This document shows, piece after piece, positions 45,169-54,217 of a stretch of 64,000 nt of DNA. The notes under the pieces were generated by a model. The model saw only the letters and a program-made list of their open reading frames with translations. It searched no databases and was not told where the DNA came from. A program made the translations under genes and the position numbers. Positions within the stretch are counted from its first letter, which is position 1, and every line of letters starts with the position of its first letter. Source of the stretch: Oscillatoria sp. SIO1A7 (GTDB lineage Bacteria; Cyanobacteriota; Cyanobacteriia; Cyanobacteriales; Laspinemataceae). Location: the NCBI GenBank assembly GCA_010672965.1, contig JAAHFN010000024.1, positions 99,522-163,521 on the forward strand. Direction: 5' to 3'.

Positions 45169-45278
45169 TTGCTAAAACCTCTTTTTTCGTCAAAGAAACA
45201 ATGAATTAGTGAGATTTTGGAGATTTTAGATTTTAGATGCAATAAGAACCTAAAACCTAAAATCTAAAATCCAAAACT
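45169..45278 (-). other. AT-rich spacer separating psbD and psbC
   Basis: Between the psbD stop and the psbC GTG lies 110 bp with an imperfect inverted repeat (about 45215-45238 against 45250-45276) built from ttttaga/ttttgga-type heptamers, followed by the psbC ribosome-binding site. At the psbD 3' end the frame that would normally start psbC still reads AVTL and then runs into a stop within about ten codons. Confidence 0.85.
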
Positions 45279-46334
45279 TTACAGAGCGTTACCGCGAGGC
45301 AGAACCTCTTCAGGGAAGATGAAGTTCTGATGCGGCTGGTCTGCTGGAGACATCCAAGCCCGAATCCCTTCGTTGAGCAGAATGTTCTTGGTGTAGAACG
45401 TTTCAAACTCTGGGTCTTCGGCAGCTCGCAGCTCTTGGGATACGAAGTCATAGGCCCGCAAGTTTAAGGCCAGACCCACGATTCCTATCGAGCAGAACCA
45501 CAAGCCGGTTACTGGCACGAACAGCATGAAGAAGTGCAGCCAACGCTTGTTAGAGAAAGCAATCCCAAATATTTGAGACCAGAATCGGTTGGCCGTAACC
45601 ATCGAGTAGGTCTCTTCTGCTTGGGTCGGTTCAAAGGCGCGGAAGGTATTAGATCCTTCCCCATCCTGGAACAGAGTATTCTCTACCGTAGCGCCGTGAA
45701 TGGCACAGAGTAGGGCTCCTCCTAGGATTCCTGCTACTCCCATCATGTGGAATGGGTTCAAGGTCCAGTTGTGGAACCCTTGCAAGAAGAGAATGAAGCG
45801 GAATATTCCGGCTACCCCGAACGATGGTCCAAAGAACCAGCCTGACTGTCCCAAGGGGTACATCAGGAACACGCTGATGAATACCGCAATCGGTCCAGTG
45901 AAGGCTAGGGCGTTATAGGGCCGAATTCCTACCAAACGGGCGATTTCTAGCTGACGCAGGCAGAAGCCAATCAGACCGAATGCACCGTGTAGGGCTAGGA
46001 ATGTCCATAGACCTCCGAGTTGGCACCAGCGCACGAAATCCCATTGTGCTTCTGGCCCCCATAGAAACAGCAGGGAATGTCCCAAGCTGTTGGCTGGACT
46101 CGATACTGCTACGGTTAGGAAGTTGCAGCCTTCGAGGTAGGAGCTGGCCAACCCGTGGGTGTACCAGGATGTTACAAAGGTGGTGCCGGTGAGCCATCCA
46201 CCTATGGCCAGGTAGGCACAGGGGAAGAGCAATATGCCCGACCAGCCTACGAATACGAAGCGATCGCGCTTCAACCAGTCGTCGAGGACGTCAAACCATC
46301 CTCGCTCCTGAGTTAGTCCAATAGCGGCTGTCAT
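45279..46334 (-). CDS. psbD: Photosystem II reaction centre protein D2
   Basis: This 351-aa core subunit has five membrane helices and binds P680 chlorophyll, pheophytin and the QA plastoquinone. [24 protein letters not shown] starts the family pattern. [36 protein letters not shown] and [23 protein letters not shown] carry the iron and quinone ligands. It ends [10 protein letters not shown]. Length and ends are canonical. A few residues differ from the versions I remember ([32 protein letters not shown]), so it could be one of several psbD alleles. Confidence 0.97.
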   Translation of the reverse strand: MTAAIGLTQERGWFDVLDDWLKRDRFVFVGWSGILLFPCAYLAIGGWLTGTTFVTSWYTHGLASSYLEGCNFLTVAVSSPANSLGHSLLFLWGPEAQWDFVRWCQLGGLWTFLALHGAFGLIGFCLRQLEIARLVGIRPYNALAFTGPIAVFISVFLMYPLGQSGWFFGPSFGVAGIFRFILFLQGFHNWTLNPFHMMGVAGILGGALLCAIHGATVENTLFQDGEGSNTFRAFEPTQAEETYSMVTANRFWSQIFGIAFSNKRWLHFFMLFVPVTGLWFCSIGIVGLALNLRAYDFVSQELRAAEDPEFETFYTKNILLNEGIRAWMSPADQPHQNFIFPEEVLPRGNAL

Positions 46335-46518
46335 ATGCTTTTGTTTCGCCTAACTTGTCTTGCTTTAGGAGTTTTCCCAGCTTTTTCATTAACTTAACAT
46401 AACTATACACAGCTTACATAAATTTAGCAAACCTGTGGCTAAAATTTTTGAGATAAAGGGGCATACAGAGCCTGCGCAGCCCTTATATACTGCGCTTATA
46501 TACCTTTAGAGGAGTTCC
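46335..46518. promoter_or_regulatory. Divergent promoter region of psbD and ycf4
   Basis: 184 bp lies between the divergently transcribed psbD and ycf4 genes. It is AT-rich in the middle (46385-46450), with a repeated cttatata motif at 46485-46503. Ycf4 has a clear GAGGAG ribosome-binding site at 46511-46516. No exact promoter boxes are assigned. Confidence 0.5.
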
Positions 46519-47088
46519 ATGACGGCAAACACGACACCCAACTTAGGCGATCGCGTCCTGGTACAGCAGATAATTGGGTCTCGCCGCCTCAGCAATTATT
46601 GGTGGGCCAGCGTTATTTCTTTGGGGGCTGCTGGTTTTTTCCTGGCTGGCATTTCCAGCTATCTCCAAGTCAACCTCCTACCCTTGAGCAACCCCAGTCA
46701 GCTTATCTTTATCCCCCAAGGGATAGCAATGGGATTTTACGGGGTAGTCGGGACTATACTGGGCCTTTATCTTTGGCTTACCATTCTCTGGGATGTGGGG
46801 GGCGGCTATAACGAATTTAACCGGGAAACCAGTCAAGTACGCATTTTCCGCTGGGGATTTCCTGGCAAAAATCGCAAGCTTGACATTACCTATCCCACTT
46901 CTGACGTTCAAGCCATTCGCGTAGAAATCAAAGAAGGACTCAATCCCCGTCGCACCCTTTATCTGCGTCTTAAAGGTCGCAATCCTATCCCCCTAACTCG
47001 GGTAGGACAGCCCCTACCTCTGTCGGAATTGGAAAATCAGGGGGCAGAGCTGGCCCGCTTCCTAGAAGTACCCCTAGAAGGTTTGTAA
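46519..47088 (+). CDS. ycf4: Photosystem I assembly protein Ycf4
   Basis: This 189-aa thylakoid protein has two membrane segments ([23 protein letters not shown] and [28 protein letters not shown]). A soluble C-terminal domain follows with [26 protein letters not shown] and [23 protein letters not shown]. All are family features of Ycf4, which helps assemble photosystem I. Length is typical. The ATG follows a strong GAGGAG. It is divergent from psbD, a common cyanobacterial arrangement. Confidence 0.95.
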   Translation: MTANTTPNLGDRVLVQQIIGSRRLSNYWWASVISLGAAGFFLAGISSYLQVNLLPLSNPSQLIFIPQGIAMGFYGVVGTILGLYLWLTILWDVGGGYNEFNRETSQVRIFRWGFPGKNRKLDITYPTSDVQAIRVEIKEGLNPRRTLYLRLKGRNPIPLTRVGQPLPLSELENQGAELARFLEVPLEGL

Positions 47089-47608
47089 AAGCGTTTCTAG
47101 TGGTTTGGAAAAGCTAAAAGCCGATCGGCTGAAAAAATATCGCTATAACTCTCTGTGCGAGAGGCGCAGCGAGGCAAAGCCAAAAGCGATCGTTTCGTTG
47201 GGTTTTGCCTCGCCGGCCCTCTCGCTACAGAGCCGGACAGTTGATTATCCAACAGCTAGAAGCTTTTTGATATTGACATTTTTGGCGCAATATTTTGGGC
47301 GCAATATTTTGGGCGCAATATTTTGGGCACGAGGTTTTTGGTGCAATATTTTGGGCGAACTTAACAAAAGTTCAAGACTTATTAATTTTTGGGATAGGAG
47401 TTCGTAAAGGAGTAATTCATAAGGGGCCTTACTGGTATGGGCGATCGCTTCGTATTCGGAGAATCGGCTTACTGCTATACAGGGAAAGCGGGGAGGTTTA
47501 CTTTCAAAATTTGACAGTTCGCTATCTTAAAAATGGCCCTTTATGACGGAACTGTCTGGCCTCCAGATGATTCAGCAATGCTGGTTGTATTTTATGTAGA
47601 GATAAAAA
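47089..47608. repeat. 520 bp non-coding region with a 16-bp tandem repeat
   Basis: 47283-47355 has about four imperfect copies of gggcgcaatatttt. The rest contains a gatcgctt-type HIP motif and no supported gene; open frames there show no domain and no ribosome-binding site. Confidence 0.55.
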
Positions 47609-48364
47609 ATGGATTGGAAACTGCGGCACGCTTTTGTGTCTTTTACGATCGCGATCGCTTTGCTTGTTGTGGGATGCAGTCCTGATGGAGTCGCCTCCCA
47701 ATCTACCTCGAAGCCCAAGGCAGAAGATGCCTCCCAGGTTTCCCTGGCCGAATCCGGATGCCAGCAAATAGATGAATTACCCAAGTTAGAAGGAAAAGCT
47801 ACGGTAGTGCTGGAGGTCAAAGGAAAACCCATCAAGATTGAAGTGGATGGCACCAATGCGCCTATGACTGCTGGCAATTTTGTGGATCTCGTCGAGCGAG
47901 GCATCTATAATGGACTGGCTTTTCACCGGGTCGTGCGGGATCCGAAACCCTTTGTGGTTCAGGGTGGCGACCCCCAAGGCAAAGACCCTGATTTCCCCTT
48001 AGCTCGCTTGGGGACGGGGGGATTTGTCGATCCAGAAACGGGTCAGCGTCGTTATATTTGTTTGGAGATTAAGCCGGAAGGGGCAGAAACTCCCATCTAC
48101 AGCCAAACATTCCAGATGGCTGGGATTGGCAAAGCGCCGCAGTTGCAACATAGTCGGGGCGCGGTGGCAATGGCCAGATCCCAAGCACCGGATTCGGCTT
48201 CGTCGCAGTTTTACATTACTTTGGCAGCTCAGCCCTTCTTGGATGGCAACTATGCCGTTTTTGGCTATGTGACGGAAGGTATGGATGTGGTTGACGAGAT
48301 AGAACAGGGCGATCGCATCGAGTCTGCCACCGTCATTGATGGTTTGGAAAATCTGAAGAATTAA
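47609..48364 (+). CDS. Cyclophilin-type peptidylprolyl isomerase, lipoprotein
   Basis: This 251-aa protein has an N-terminal lipoprotein signal with lipobox LVVGC (Cys23), so it is probably anchored in a membrane facing the periplasm or thylakoid lumen. The cyclophilin domain spans about 60-250: TAGNFVDLVERGIYNGLAFHRVV, FVVQGGDPQG, GAVAMARSQAPDSASSQFYI and FLDGNYAVFGYVTEGMDVVD. The active-site Arg (FHRV) and the QGGDP and SQFYI motifs are present. It accelerates proline isomerisation during protein folding. Confidence 0.93.
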   Translation: MDWKLRHAFVSFTIAIALLVVGCSPDGVASQSTSKPKAEDASQVSLAESGCQQIDELPKLEGKATVVLEVKGKPIKIEVDGTNAPMTAGNFVDLVERGIYNGLAFHRVVRDPKPFVVQGGDPQGKDPDFPLARLGTGGFVDPETGQRRYICLEIKPEGAETPIYSQTFQMAGIGKAPQLQHSRGAVAMARSQAPDSASSQFYITLAAQPFLDGNYAVFGYVTEGMDVVDEIEQGDRIESATVIDGLENLKN

Positions 48365-48616
48365 TAGGCATCGGGCATCGGGCATTGGGCATCGGGCATA
48401 GAGAGGTTTGAATTTTGAATTTTTAGTTTTGAGTTTTAAGTCTTGAGGAGTTAGGCTTTCTTATAGAGTCGTTTGCGCTAGGCGCATCCGCAATGTACCG
48501 TATGACATCCGGTGCTGCTACATAAAGAGCCTATGGGTAAATCCTGGTTGAAATACAATTATTTAATTTAAAACTCAAAACTTAAAACTTAAAAGTCTCC
48601 CAATGCCCAATTCCCA
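48365..48616. repeat. Short intergenic region with tandem repeats
   Basis: Gggcatcgggcattg units (48368-48398), ttttga/aaaacttaaaa-type inverted heptamers (48408-48442 and 48568-48592) and cccaatgc/cccaattc units (48598-48635) that run into the start of the ketosynthase gene. Confidence 0.6.
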
Positions 48617-49819
48617 ATGCCCAATGCCCCATTCCCTCCTTTGGAAATAGCTGTCACTGGTATTGGTTTGATTTCGGCCTTGGGCGAAAGCTTGGAGGCA
48701 ACTTGGTTGCGTCTTCTGGCTGGGGATTCGGCTATCTCGCTCCAGCAACCTTTTCCAGAGTTAGAACCGCGACCTCTAGCGCCGATTGGCTCGATTCCCG
48801 CTTCGGTGAAGAATTTAGCTACTTTGGCGGCAAAAACAGCAATTAAAGATGCCGGTTTAAAGCTGCCCCTGCCAGATTTTGGAGTGGCGATCGGTTCTAG
48901 CCGGGGTTCCCAGGGATATTGGGAAGAGGTAGGGCAACTATACCAAAAGCAAGAGAATAATTTGGGGGAAGAAAGCCTGCCGGAGCAGCTTTTATGGTTG
49001 GACAATTTGCCTAATGCAGGGGCGATCGCAGTTGCACGTCTGGTGGGAGCTACCGGGCCGGTGCTTGCGCCGATGGGTGCTTGCGCTACGGGGATATGGG
49101 CGATCGCCAGGGCTTGCGAACTGATAGAAACTGGCGAATGCTTTTGCGCGATCGCTGGTGCTGTAGAAGCGCCGATAACTCCGCTGACTCTGGCCGGTTT
49201 TCGTCAAATGAGAGCCCTAGCCAAAACAGGTTGCTATCCTTTCGACCGGCGTCGAGAAGGATTGGTGTTGGGAGAAGGAGGTGCGATTTTTGTTTTGGAA
49301 TCTGCGGAATTGGCCAAAAGCAGATCGGCTCGGGTTTATGGCCATATCAAGGGTTTTGCTTTTACTGCAGATGCTTATCATGGCAACGTACCGGAGCCAG
49401 CAGGAAAAGCTGCTCTGACTGCTATTCGGCAATGTCTCGATCGCAGCCATCTTTCTACTAAGGATATTGACTATATTCACGCCCACGGCACTAGCACCAA
49501 GCTTAACGATCGATCTGAGGCGCACTTGATTCAAATGCTTTTTCCTCAAGGTGTGCCCCTAAGTTCTACGAAGGGGGCAACAGGTCATACCCTCGGAGCT
49601 TCTGGGGCTTTGGGTGCGGCTTTCTGTCTGATGGCTTTGCAAGATGGAATTCTGCCTCCTTGCGTCGGCTGCGAGGAGCCGGAGTTTGATTTGGATCTGG
49701 TGCGGGTGGCGCGTCGGCTTGCGGTGAGGAATGCTTTGTGTTTGAGTTTTGGCTTTGGCGGTCAGAATGCTGCGATCGCCTTGGGACGAGGAAGGAATTT
49801 CGGTCTTATGATAAATTAA
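48617..49819 (+). CDS. Beta-ketoacyl-ACP synthase, FabF-like
   Basis: This 400-aa thiolase-fold condensing enzyme carries the catalytic Cys156 in MGACATGIW, His290 in HAHGTST, Lys319 in STKGATGH and His324. It should condense malonyl-ACP with an acyl primer in fatty-acid or related synthesis. The first eight codons (MPNAPFPP) come from a cccaatgc repeat, so the true start may be the TTG at 48641 (EIAVTGIG). No acyl-carrier or reductase gene is next to it. Many cyanobacteria have a second, divergent FabF-like gene of unclear role, and this copy could be that type. Confidence 0.9.
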   Translation: MPNAPFPPLEIAVTGIGLISALGESLEATWLRLLAGDSAISLQQPFPELEPRPLAPIGSIPASVKNLATLAAKTAIKDAGLKLPLPDFGVAIGSSRGSQGYWEEVGQLYQKQENNLGEESLPEQLLWLDNLPNAGAIAVARLVGATGPVLAPMGACATGIWAIARACELIETGECFCAIAGAVEAPITPLTLAGFRQMRALAKTGCYPFDRRREGLVLGEGGAIFVLESAELAKSRSARVYGHIKGFAFTADAYHGNVPEPAGKAALTAIRQCLDRSHLSTKDIDYIHAHGTSTKLNDRSEAHLIQMLFPQGVPLSSTKGATGHTLGASGALGAAFCLMALQDGILPPCVGCEEPEFDLDLVRVARRLAVRNALCLSFGFGGQNAAIALGRGRNFGLMIN

Positions 49820-50205
49820 AAACTGGATTAAATAAAACAAGGTACATTGCGTATAAACAACAGAAAACATACGACCTAAGCAGGGATTGCTGAATAATAA
49901 TTCTGAGAGAGCCGGTTTTTGGGCTACAAGGCCGGAAAATAGTAGGGAAAGACCCGAAAAGCCCCGCAGGACCGCGAGAATCGGGAGGGAGGATGCAGTC
50001 CCGAGGCTTATCGCCCGTAATGCCGGAAATAGCCACAAAGGGTCCCCTAAAAATAACGTGCAAGGATTTTCCGAAGCGTGAGGCCGATTTTATTGCACTT
50101 TCCCGGCTATAAAACAGCCTCAAATCCTTACCAAACTTGGGTTTTAGATTTATACAGCAAGCCCTGCATATTATAAGTAAGTAACCAAAATGACAAACGC
50201 TCAAA
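49820..50205. other. 386 bp non-coding region, unexplained
   Basis: No gene is supported. The stretch 49878-50110 is GC-richer and reads like a fragment of a mobile-element end (starting gcagggattgctgaataa), but I could not find a matching inverted end or a transposase. Minus-strand frames here show no family features. Confidence 0.4.
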
Positions 50206-50520
50206 ATGATCGAACAAATCCGTGATAAAATTGAACAGAAACGATTTGAGTTGTCCGAACACGCCTTGGAGCAAGGCATTCGTCGTGCGATTCGCGTTCG
50301 AGAACTTACCGAAGCCATTGCAAGTGGCGAGATAATCGAAGACTATCCTAATGATAAATATGGACCGAGCTGCTTGATTTTCGGATTCACGAGGGCAAAT
50401 AGACCTCTGCACGTCCAGTGTAGTTACCCATCTCGTCCCAATTTGAAAATTATTACTCTCTACGAGCCAGCCCCAAGACTTTGGATTGACTTTAAGATTA
50501 GGAGGCCCAACGATGAATGA
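50206..50520 (+). CDS. DUF4258 protein, probable toxin of a toxin-antitoxin pair
   Basis: This 104-aa protein carries FELSEHALEQGIRRAIRVRELTEAI, EIIEDYPNDKYGPSCLIFGF, RPLHVQCSY and KIITLYEP, matching DUF4258, a RelE/BECR-fold-like toxin family with the conserved SxHAxxR opening. It probably acts as an mRNA-cleaving or growth-inhibiting toxin. Its stop overlaps the next gene by 8 bp, the usual toxin-first order for this family. Confidence 0.85.
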   Translation: MIEQIRDKIEQKRFELSEHALEQGIRRAIRVRELTEAIASGEIIEDYPNDKYGPSCLIFGFTRANRPLHVQCSYPSRPNLKIITLYEPAPRLWIDFKIRRPNDE

Positions 50521-50737
50521 TATTTGGAAAGAAACGATTGCCGAACAAAAGGTCACTTACACCCTAGAGTACAATGGGAAATTGATTATTGTTGAAAATG
50601 TACCGGCTAGGGTCTGCCTGGAAACGGGGGAGCGTTTTTTTTCGCCAGAGACAGCGGAGCGCCTACAGGAAATTGTTTGGGAAAATAGAAGCCCAAGTCG
50701 CGCTATGGAAGCTTCTCTGTTTGAGTTTGCTGCATAG
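50513..50737 (+). CDS. YgiT/MqsA-like antitoxin lacking most zinc ligands
   Basis: This 74-aa protein has YTLEYNGKLIIVENVPARVCLETGERFFSPETAERLQEIVW, which follows the YgiT-type antitoxin pattern. The usual N-terminal CxxC is absent, and of the second pair only one Cys (VCLETG) remains, so zinc binding is unlikely. An AGGAGG ribosome-binding site lies 8 nt before the ATG, inside the toxin gene. It presumably neutralises the DUF4258 toxin and represses the operon. Confidence 0.83.
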   Translation: MNDIWKETIAEQKVTYTLEYNGKLIIVENVPARVCLETGERFFSPETAERLQEIVWENRSPSRAMEASLFEFAA

Positions 50738-50825
50738 CGATCGCAACACTTTCCTATCAGCGTGCGAGGTGTTCAGCAAATGGCGATCGCAAAGAGCAGA
50801 TTTGATATTATTCACTATATGAGAG

Positions 50826-50856
50826 GAACCCCGGTTTTTTCAAAAAACCGGGGTTC
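50826..50856. terminator. Bidirectional hairpin terminator
   Basis: A 15 bp stem gaaccccggtttttt with its complement directly after it has T-runs on both strands. It lies between the toxin-antitoxin pair and the convergent ChaN-like gene. Related hairpins are at 62737-62769 and 63959-63991. Confidence 0.7.
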
Positions 50857-50895
50857 TGAGTTTTAGTATTATTGCAAGGCAAAGATTGCTATATC

Positions 50896-51864
50896 TTATT
50901 CTTTATAACGCCAAATAAAGTCTGCCGCTGGCTGAGAATTTCGCGAGGGAAAATCGGTTTCAGTAGAGAAGAATACCGTCCGCTGTAGGAAGCCTTCCTC
51001 CTTAAGGCGTCTGGCCACCCGGCTGGGAATGCCATAGTTATAGACAATATGACCTCGACCGGCTAAGACTACTACTTGATAGTCTGGTTTTTCTGCTATG
51101 AAAGAAGCGATCGCCTCTGCCATAGTTTCGTCCCAAAGCACTTGCGCTAGAAAAAATCTATCGAAGTTTCCACTGCCCCCATGACCTTGGTGGATTTGGT
51201 CGTATATTTCGCGGATTAGGTCGCGGTAACCCTCGTTATCCGTGCGAATCTCTTGAAATGGCGGAATCCATTGCCTTTCTTGGCTAGTTAGACTATCCAA
51301 TCCATTTCTGGCAACTTTTTTAGTTATTTCTCTGGGAGTATTCGCGGCCAATACTGGCAATTGATTTTTCTTTGCATAGCGCAGTATTGGCGCGTAGTAT
51401 TCCCAGGGAAAACCCCAGCGAGTTTCATACTCGGTTTCCTCTAACAGTTGCGATTCCGTTAACTCGCCGGATAGGTATTCATCTATAGCTTCTTGATAGG
51501 GACGCTGGAACATTTCCATCGCGATCGCTATTTTAGGATTGCGCCGATGCAGGTCTTCGATAATCTCCATCTGGGCGGCATGGTCGGAAGCACTATTGTG
51601 GATTTCTCCCAGATAAACTACATCTGCTTTTGCTAATTCTTCCAAAATTCTTTGAGTCGGTAAAGACTCTCCGATTAACCCGGGCAAAGCTAAGTTTATA
51701 TTGTTTATCCGATCGAGTTCGTCGATCTCGTTTAGCTCCGGACTGAGAACAGGGCGCAATGGTGCTATTTTTGGCGACGTTTCCACTGCCAAAGATGGCG
51801 GCGTTACGGAAAAAATGAGGCCAAGCCACCAGGCACATATTTTGGCAATTCGGCAGATTTTCAT
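50896..51864 (-). CDS. ChaN-type (Tiki-superfamily) haem-binding-uptake-like protein
   Basis: This protein of about 322 aa has a signal peptide at MKICRIAKICAWWLGLIFSVTPPSLA. The ChaN/Tiki fold motifs are visible: VVYLGEIHNSASDHAAQMEII (GExH), IAIAMEMFQRPYQEAIDEYL, W.FPWEYYAPILRYAKKNQLPVLAANTPREI and VVVLAGRGHIVYNYGIPSR (GxxH). Known members bind haem or are predicted metalloproteases; the GExH and GxGH ligands are intact. The start at 51864 begins the signal peptide; an upstream ATG at 51903 is within a repeat. It ends close to the hairpin at 50826. Confidence 0.87.
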   Translation of the reverse strand: MKICRIAKICAWWLGLIFSVTPPSLAVETSPKIAPLRPVLSPELNEIDELDRINNINLALPGLIGESLPTQRILEELAKADVVYLGEIHNSASDHAAQMEIIEDLHRRNPKIAIAMEMFQRPYQEAIDEYLSGELTESQLLEETEYETRWGFPWEYYAPILRYAKKNQLPVLAANTPREITKKVARNGLDSLTSQERQWIPPFQEIRTDNEGYRDLIREIYDQIHQGHGGSGNFDRFFLAQVLWDETMAEAIASFIAEKPDYQVVVLAGRGHIVYNYGIPSRVARRLKEEGFLQRTVFFSTETDFPSRNSQPAADFIWRYKE

Positions 51865-52097
51865 TTGGTTACCTAGGGAATTGGGAAGAGCGGAATTGGG
51901 CATCGGGCATTCATAGCGGTCAGCGGTCAGCAGTCAGCTAGAGCTGAGAGCTGAGAGCTGTGGGAATGCTTAACTTTTTAGGTTTTGCCATTTTTACCTA
52001 TAGCACTACCTATTGTTAGGATAAGAATCAAAACGCGCTTTTTGCTTAAAATTGCAAAAGACGCTCAAGCTGACTGCTGAATGCTGACTGCTGAAAG

Positions 52098-52337
52098 CTA
52101 TATAGATCGGCGCTGGCGAGAGCTGCTCGCATATTGGCCGTGAATGTTGACTGCATAGGGAACCAAATAAGTTAGGACTGCTGAAATCCAGCGATCGCGG
52201 GTCATATTTCCCTTAACTAGCGCCGTGCCGTGGTTAATTGCAAACAACACCGAGCCAACCACTAAAGCGACCCGCAAGGCAGTCGGCATAAACTCACGAT
52301 TAAACAAGCTGGCACCATATTCTTTAAGGAATTTCAT
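52098..52337 (-). CDS. nrtS: Small nitrate/nitrite transporter NrtS
   Basis: This 79-aa membrane protein contains TALRVALVVGSVLFAINHGTALVKGNMTRDRW and AVLTYLVPYAVNIHGQYAS, the NrtS family pattern. Two NrtS units are thought to form a nitrate/nitrite channel or transporter in cyanobacteria. The ATG at 52337 (MKFLKEYG) is chosen; the longer frame to 52508 runs through a gccccat repeat and is not conserved in type. Confidence 0.85.
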   Translation of the reverse strand: MKFLKEYGASLFNREFMPTALRVALVVGSVLFAINHGTALVKGNMTRDRWISAVLTYLVPYAVNIHGQYASSSRQRRSI

Positions 52338-52697
52338 ATTAAAATGGAAATTGGGCATGGGGCATGGGGCATGGGGCATCGGGCATCGGGCATTGGGCAT
52401 GTTCGCATTGGGCATTGGGAACGATATTGCACGATATTGTCGCTTGCCTGCATAGCCTTCTGTGGCGAAGTATCTTGCCCTTTTAAGATTTAAACCACAA
52501 AAATTCAAAATTACAACTTAAAGCTTAAAATTTTTTGGCAATGCCCAATGCGAACATGCCCTTATTTAGGGTGTAGGGTGTATTTATTTCTTTTTCCTAC
52601 ACCCCACACCCCACACCCCACACCCCAGTTATTGCCCAATGCCCTATGCCCCATGCCCTATAATATAAATATTCGATTCTGCAAAACCGAGAAAAAT
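52338..52697. repeat. Repeat-rich intergenic region
   Basis: Gggcatg/gggcatc units lie at 52355-52417, aaaattcaaaattac-type heptamers near 52500-52530, and a gtgtagg...cacaccc inverted array at 52567-52627. It separates the divergent nrtS and dehydrogenase genes, whose promoters must lie here. Confidence 0.6.
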
Positions 52698-53663
52698 ATG
52701 CAAACTATGCAAGGAATCTGGCTAGAAAACCAGCAACTAGAATTGCGCTCTAACCTGCCCGTACCGGAACCCCCGCCGGGGGAAGCATTGGTGCGGGTCT
52801 TGCGTGCGGGGGTTTGCAACACAGACCTAGAGCTGCTTAGAGGCTACTATCCCTACGCGGGCATATTGGGTCACGAATTCGCGGGGGTCGTCGAAGCCGG
52901 GCCGGAACATTTGATTAACCGGCGCGTTGTCGGAGAAATCAATGCGGCTTGCGGCCATTGTCGCTTTTGCCTCAAAAACATTCCAACTCACTGCGAAAAT
53001 CGTACCATTCTCGGTATTGTCAATCGTAATGGCGCTTTTGCCGAGTATTTAACTTTGCCTTACGATAACTTGCATCCTATACCAGATAACGTGCCAACAG
53101 ATGTGGCAACTTTTACCGAACCGTTGGCGGCGGCCTTGGAAATTCAGGAACAGGTGCCTCTAGGGGAGCAGGAGCGAGTCCTGGTAGTAGGGGATGGCAA
53201 GTTGGGGCAGTTGGTGGCGCAAACTCTGGCGCTAACTGGCTGCGACTTGCTGGCAATAGGACGACATCGGGAGAAATTGGCCAATCTCGAAGCGCGAGGG
53301 ATTAAGACCGGGAAGGCAGATGCAGTTAAAGATAGAGCTTTTGACGTAGCAGTGGAATGTACCGGCAATCCAGAGGGTTTTGCGATCGCCCGTCGTGCTT
53401 TGCGCCCCCGAGGCACTCTCGTCCTCAAGAGTACCTACGCTGGCAATCTCTCCATCGATGCTTCCTCTCTGGTGGTTGACGAGATTACCCTCATTGGCTC
53501 TCGCTGTGGCCCTTTTAAACCGGCGCTCCAGCTTCTAGCAGAGAATAAAGTAGATGTCGAGCCCCTAATCCAAGCTCGCTATCCTCTCAGCGAAGGTCTC
53601 GCCGCTTTTGAACGCGCCCAGGAGCGGGGAGTTTTGAAAGTTTTGTTGCAAATGGACTCTTAG
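52698..53663 (+). CDS. Zinc-type medium-chain alcohol dehydrogenase-like protein
   Basis: This 321-aa MDR protein has AGVCNTDLELLRGYY (first zinc ligand), GHEFAGVV, the structural-zinc set CGHCRFCLKNIPTHC, a Rossmann loop VLVVGDGKLGQLVAQ near 175, and a C-terminal GTLVLKST. Both catalytic and structural zinc motifs are largely present. The substrate is unknown; relatives act on sugars, polyols or threonine. The start is the ATG at 52698 (or 52707); the frame further upstream is repeat-derived. Confidence 0.88.
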   Translation: MQTMQGIWLENQQLELRSNLPVPEPPPGEALVRVLRAGVCNTDLELLRGYYPYAGILGHEFAGVVEAGPEHLINRRVVGEINAACGHCRFCLKNIPTHCENRTILGIVNRNGAFAEYLTLPYDNLHPIPDNVPTDVATFTEPLAAALEIQEQVPLGEQERVLVVGDGKLGQLVAQTLALTGCDLLAIGRHREKLANLEARGIKTGKADAVKDRAFDVAVECTGNPEGFAIARRALRPRGTLVLKSTYAGNLSIDASSLVVDEITLIGSRCGPFKPALQLLAENKVDVEPLIQARYPLSEGLAAFERAQERGVLKVLLQMDS

Positions 53664-53742
53664 AGCATCGGCCGTAGGGTAGGGTGTTGACTCTGATTTC
53701 CCTACACTCCACACCCCACACCCTACACCCAAGCCGTAGGGG

Positions 53743-54048
53743 TTATTGATGGAACCGATAGTCGGGACAGCCGATCGCCTCTTCTGTCAGAGCGATAGTC
53801 GGTCGTACCGGGCACTTGAGGCGATAATCGTTGGTAAAAAACTGGCAGTAGGCGCAGGGGATTTGGTGCATTTCTTTCGCTCTAACTACAGTGGCAGCGA
53901 TCGCCCCCCAAATACTCCAACCCACCAAGATCGTCAACAACCAAGCCATAACAAAGCAAATCGGCCCCAAAAAGGGAGCGATCGCCTGCAATATGGCCTG
54001 AACTAGATAATGCAGCATTTGGAACGGGGAATACAGCAATTCAAACAC
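53743..54048 (-). CDS. Small membrane protein with Cys motif, unknown function
   Basis: This protein of about 101 aa has two hydrophobic segments (MLHYLVQAILQAIAPFLGPICFVMAWLLTILVGWSIWGAIAATVV) followed by a soluble tail. The tail contains CAYCQFFTNDYRLKCPVRP and IGCPDYR, four cysteines that could bind metal. I recognise it only as a conserved-looking cyanobacterial small protein. The GTG at 54048 (VFELLYSPFQ) or the ATG at 54018 are the likely starts. Confidence 0.65.
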   Translation of the reverse strand: MFELLYSPFQMLHYLVQAILQAIAPFLGPICFVMAWLLTILVGWSIWGAIAATVVRAKEMHQIPCAYCQFFTNDYRLKCPVRPTIALTEEAIGCPDYRFHQ

Positions 54049-54217
54049 GGCGAATCCTTCCGACAAAAATCAAAAACAATCATCAATCCTAATAGAATGC
54101 ATAAGTCGGAGCCATGAATTCTGAAGAAGATCTAAAGGTAAATAGGGTTGCTGTAGTTTTATGCCAGAATCCCCCCTGTAAACAAAATTTTGTTACTAAA
54201 GATACGGGATATTATCT

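Noticed and set aside
43786-46334. psbD/psbC as far-red photoacclimation paralogues
   Set aside because: Some residues look atypical, but no other far-red cluster genes are present and I cannot compare sequences here, so I keep the standard annotation.
49806-50318. 170-codon minus-strand frame between the ketosynthase and the toxin gene
   Set aside because: It overlaps the start of the convincing DUF4258 gene on the other strand and matches no family.
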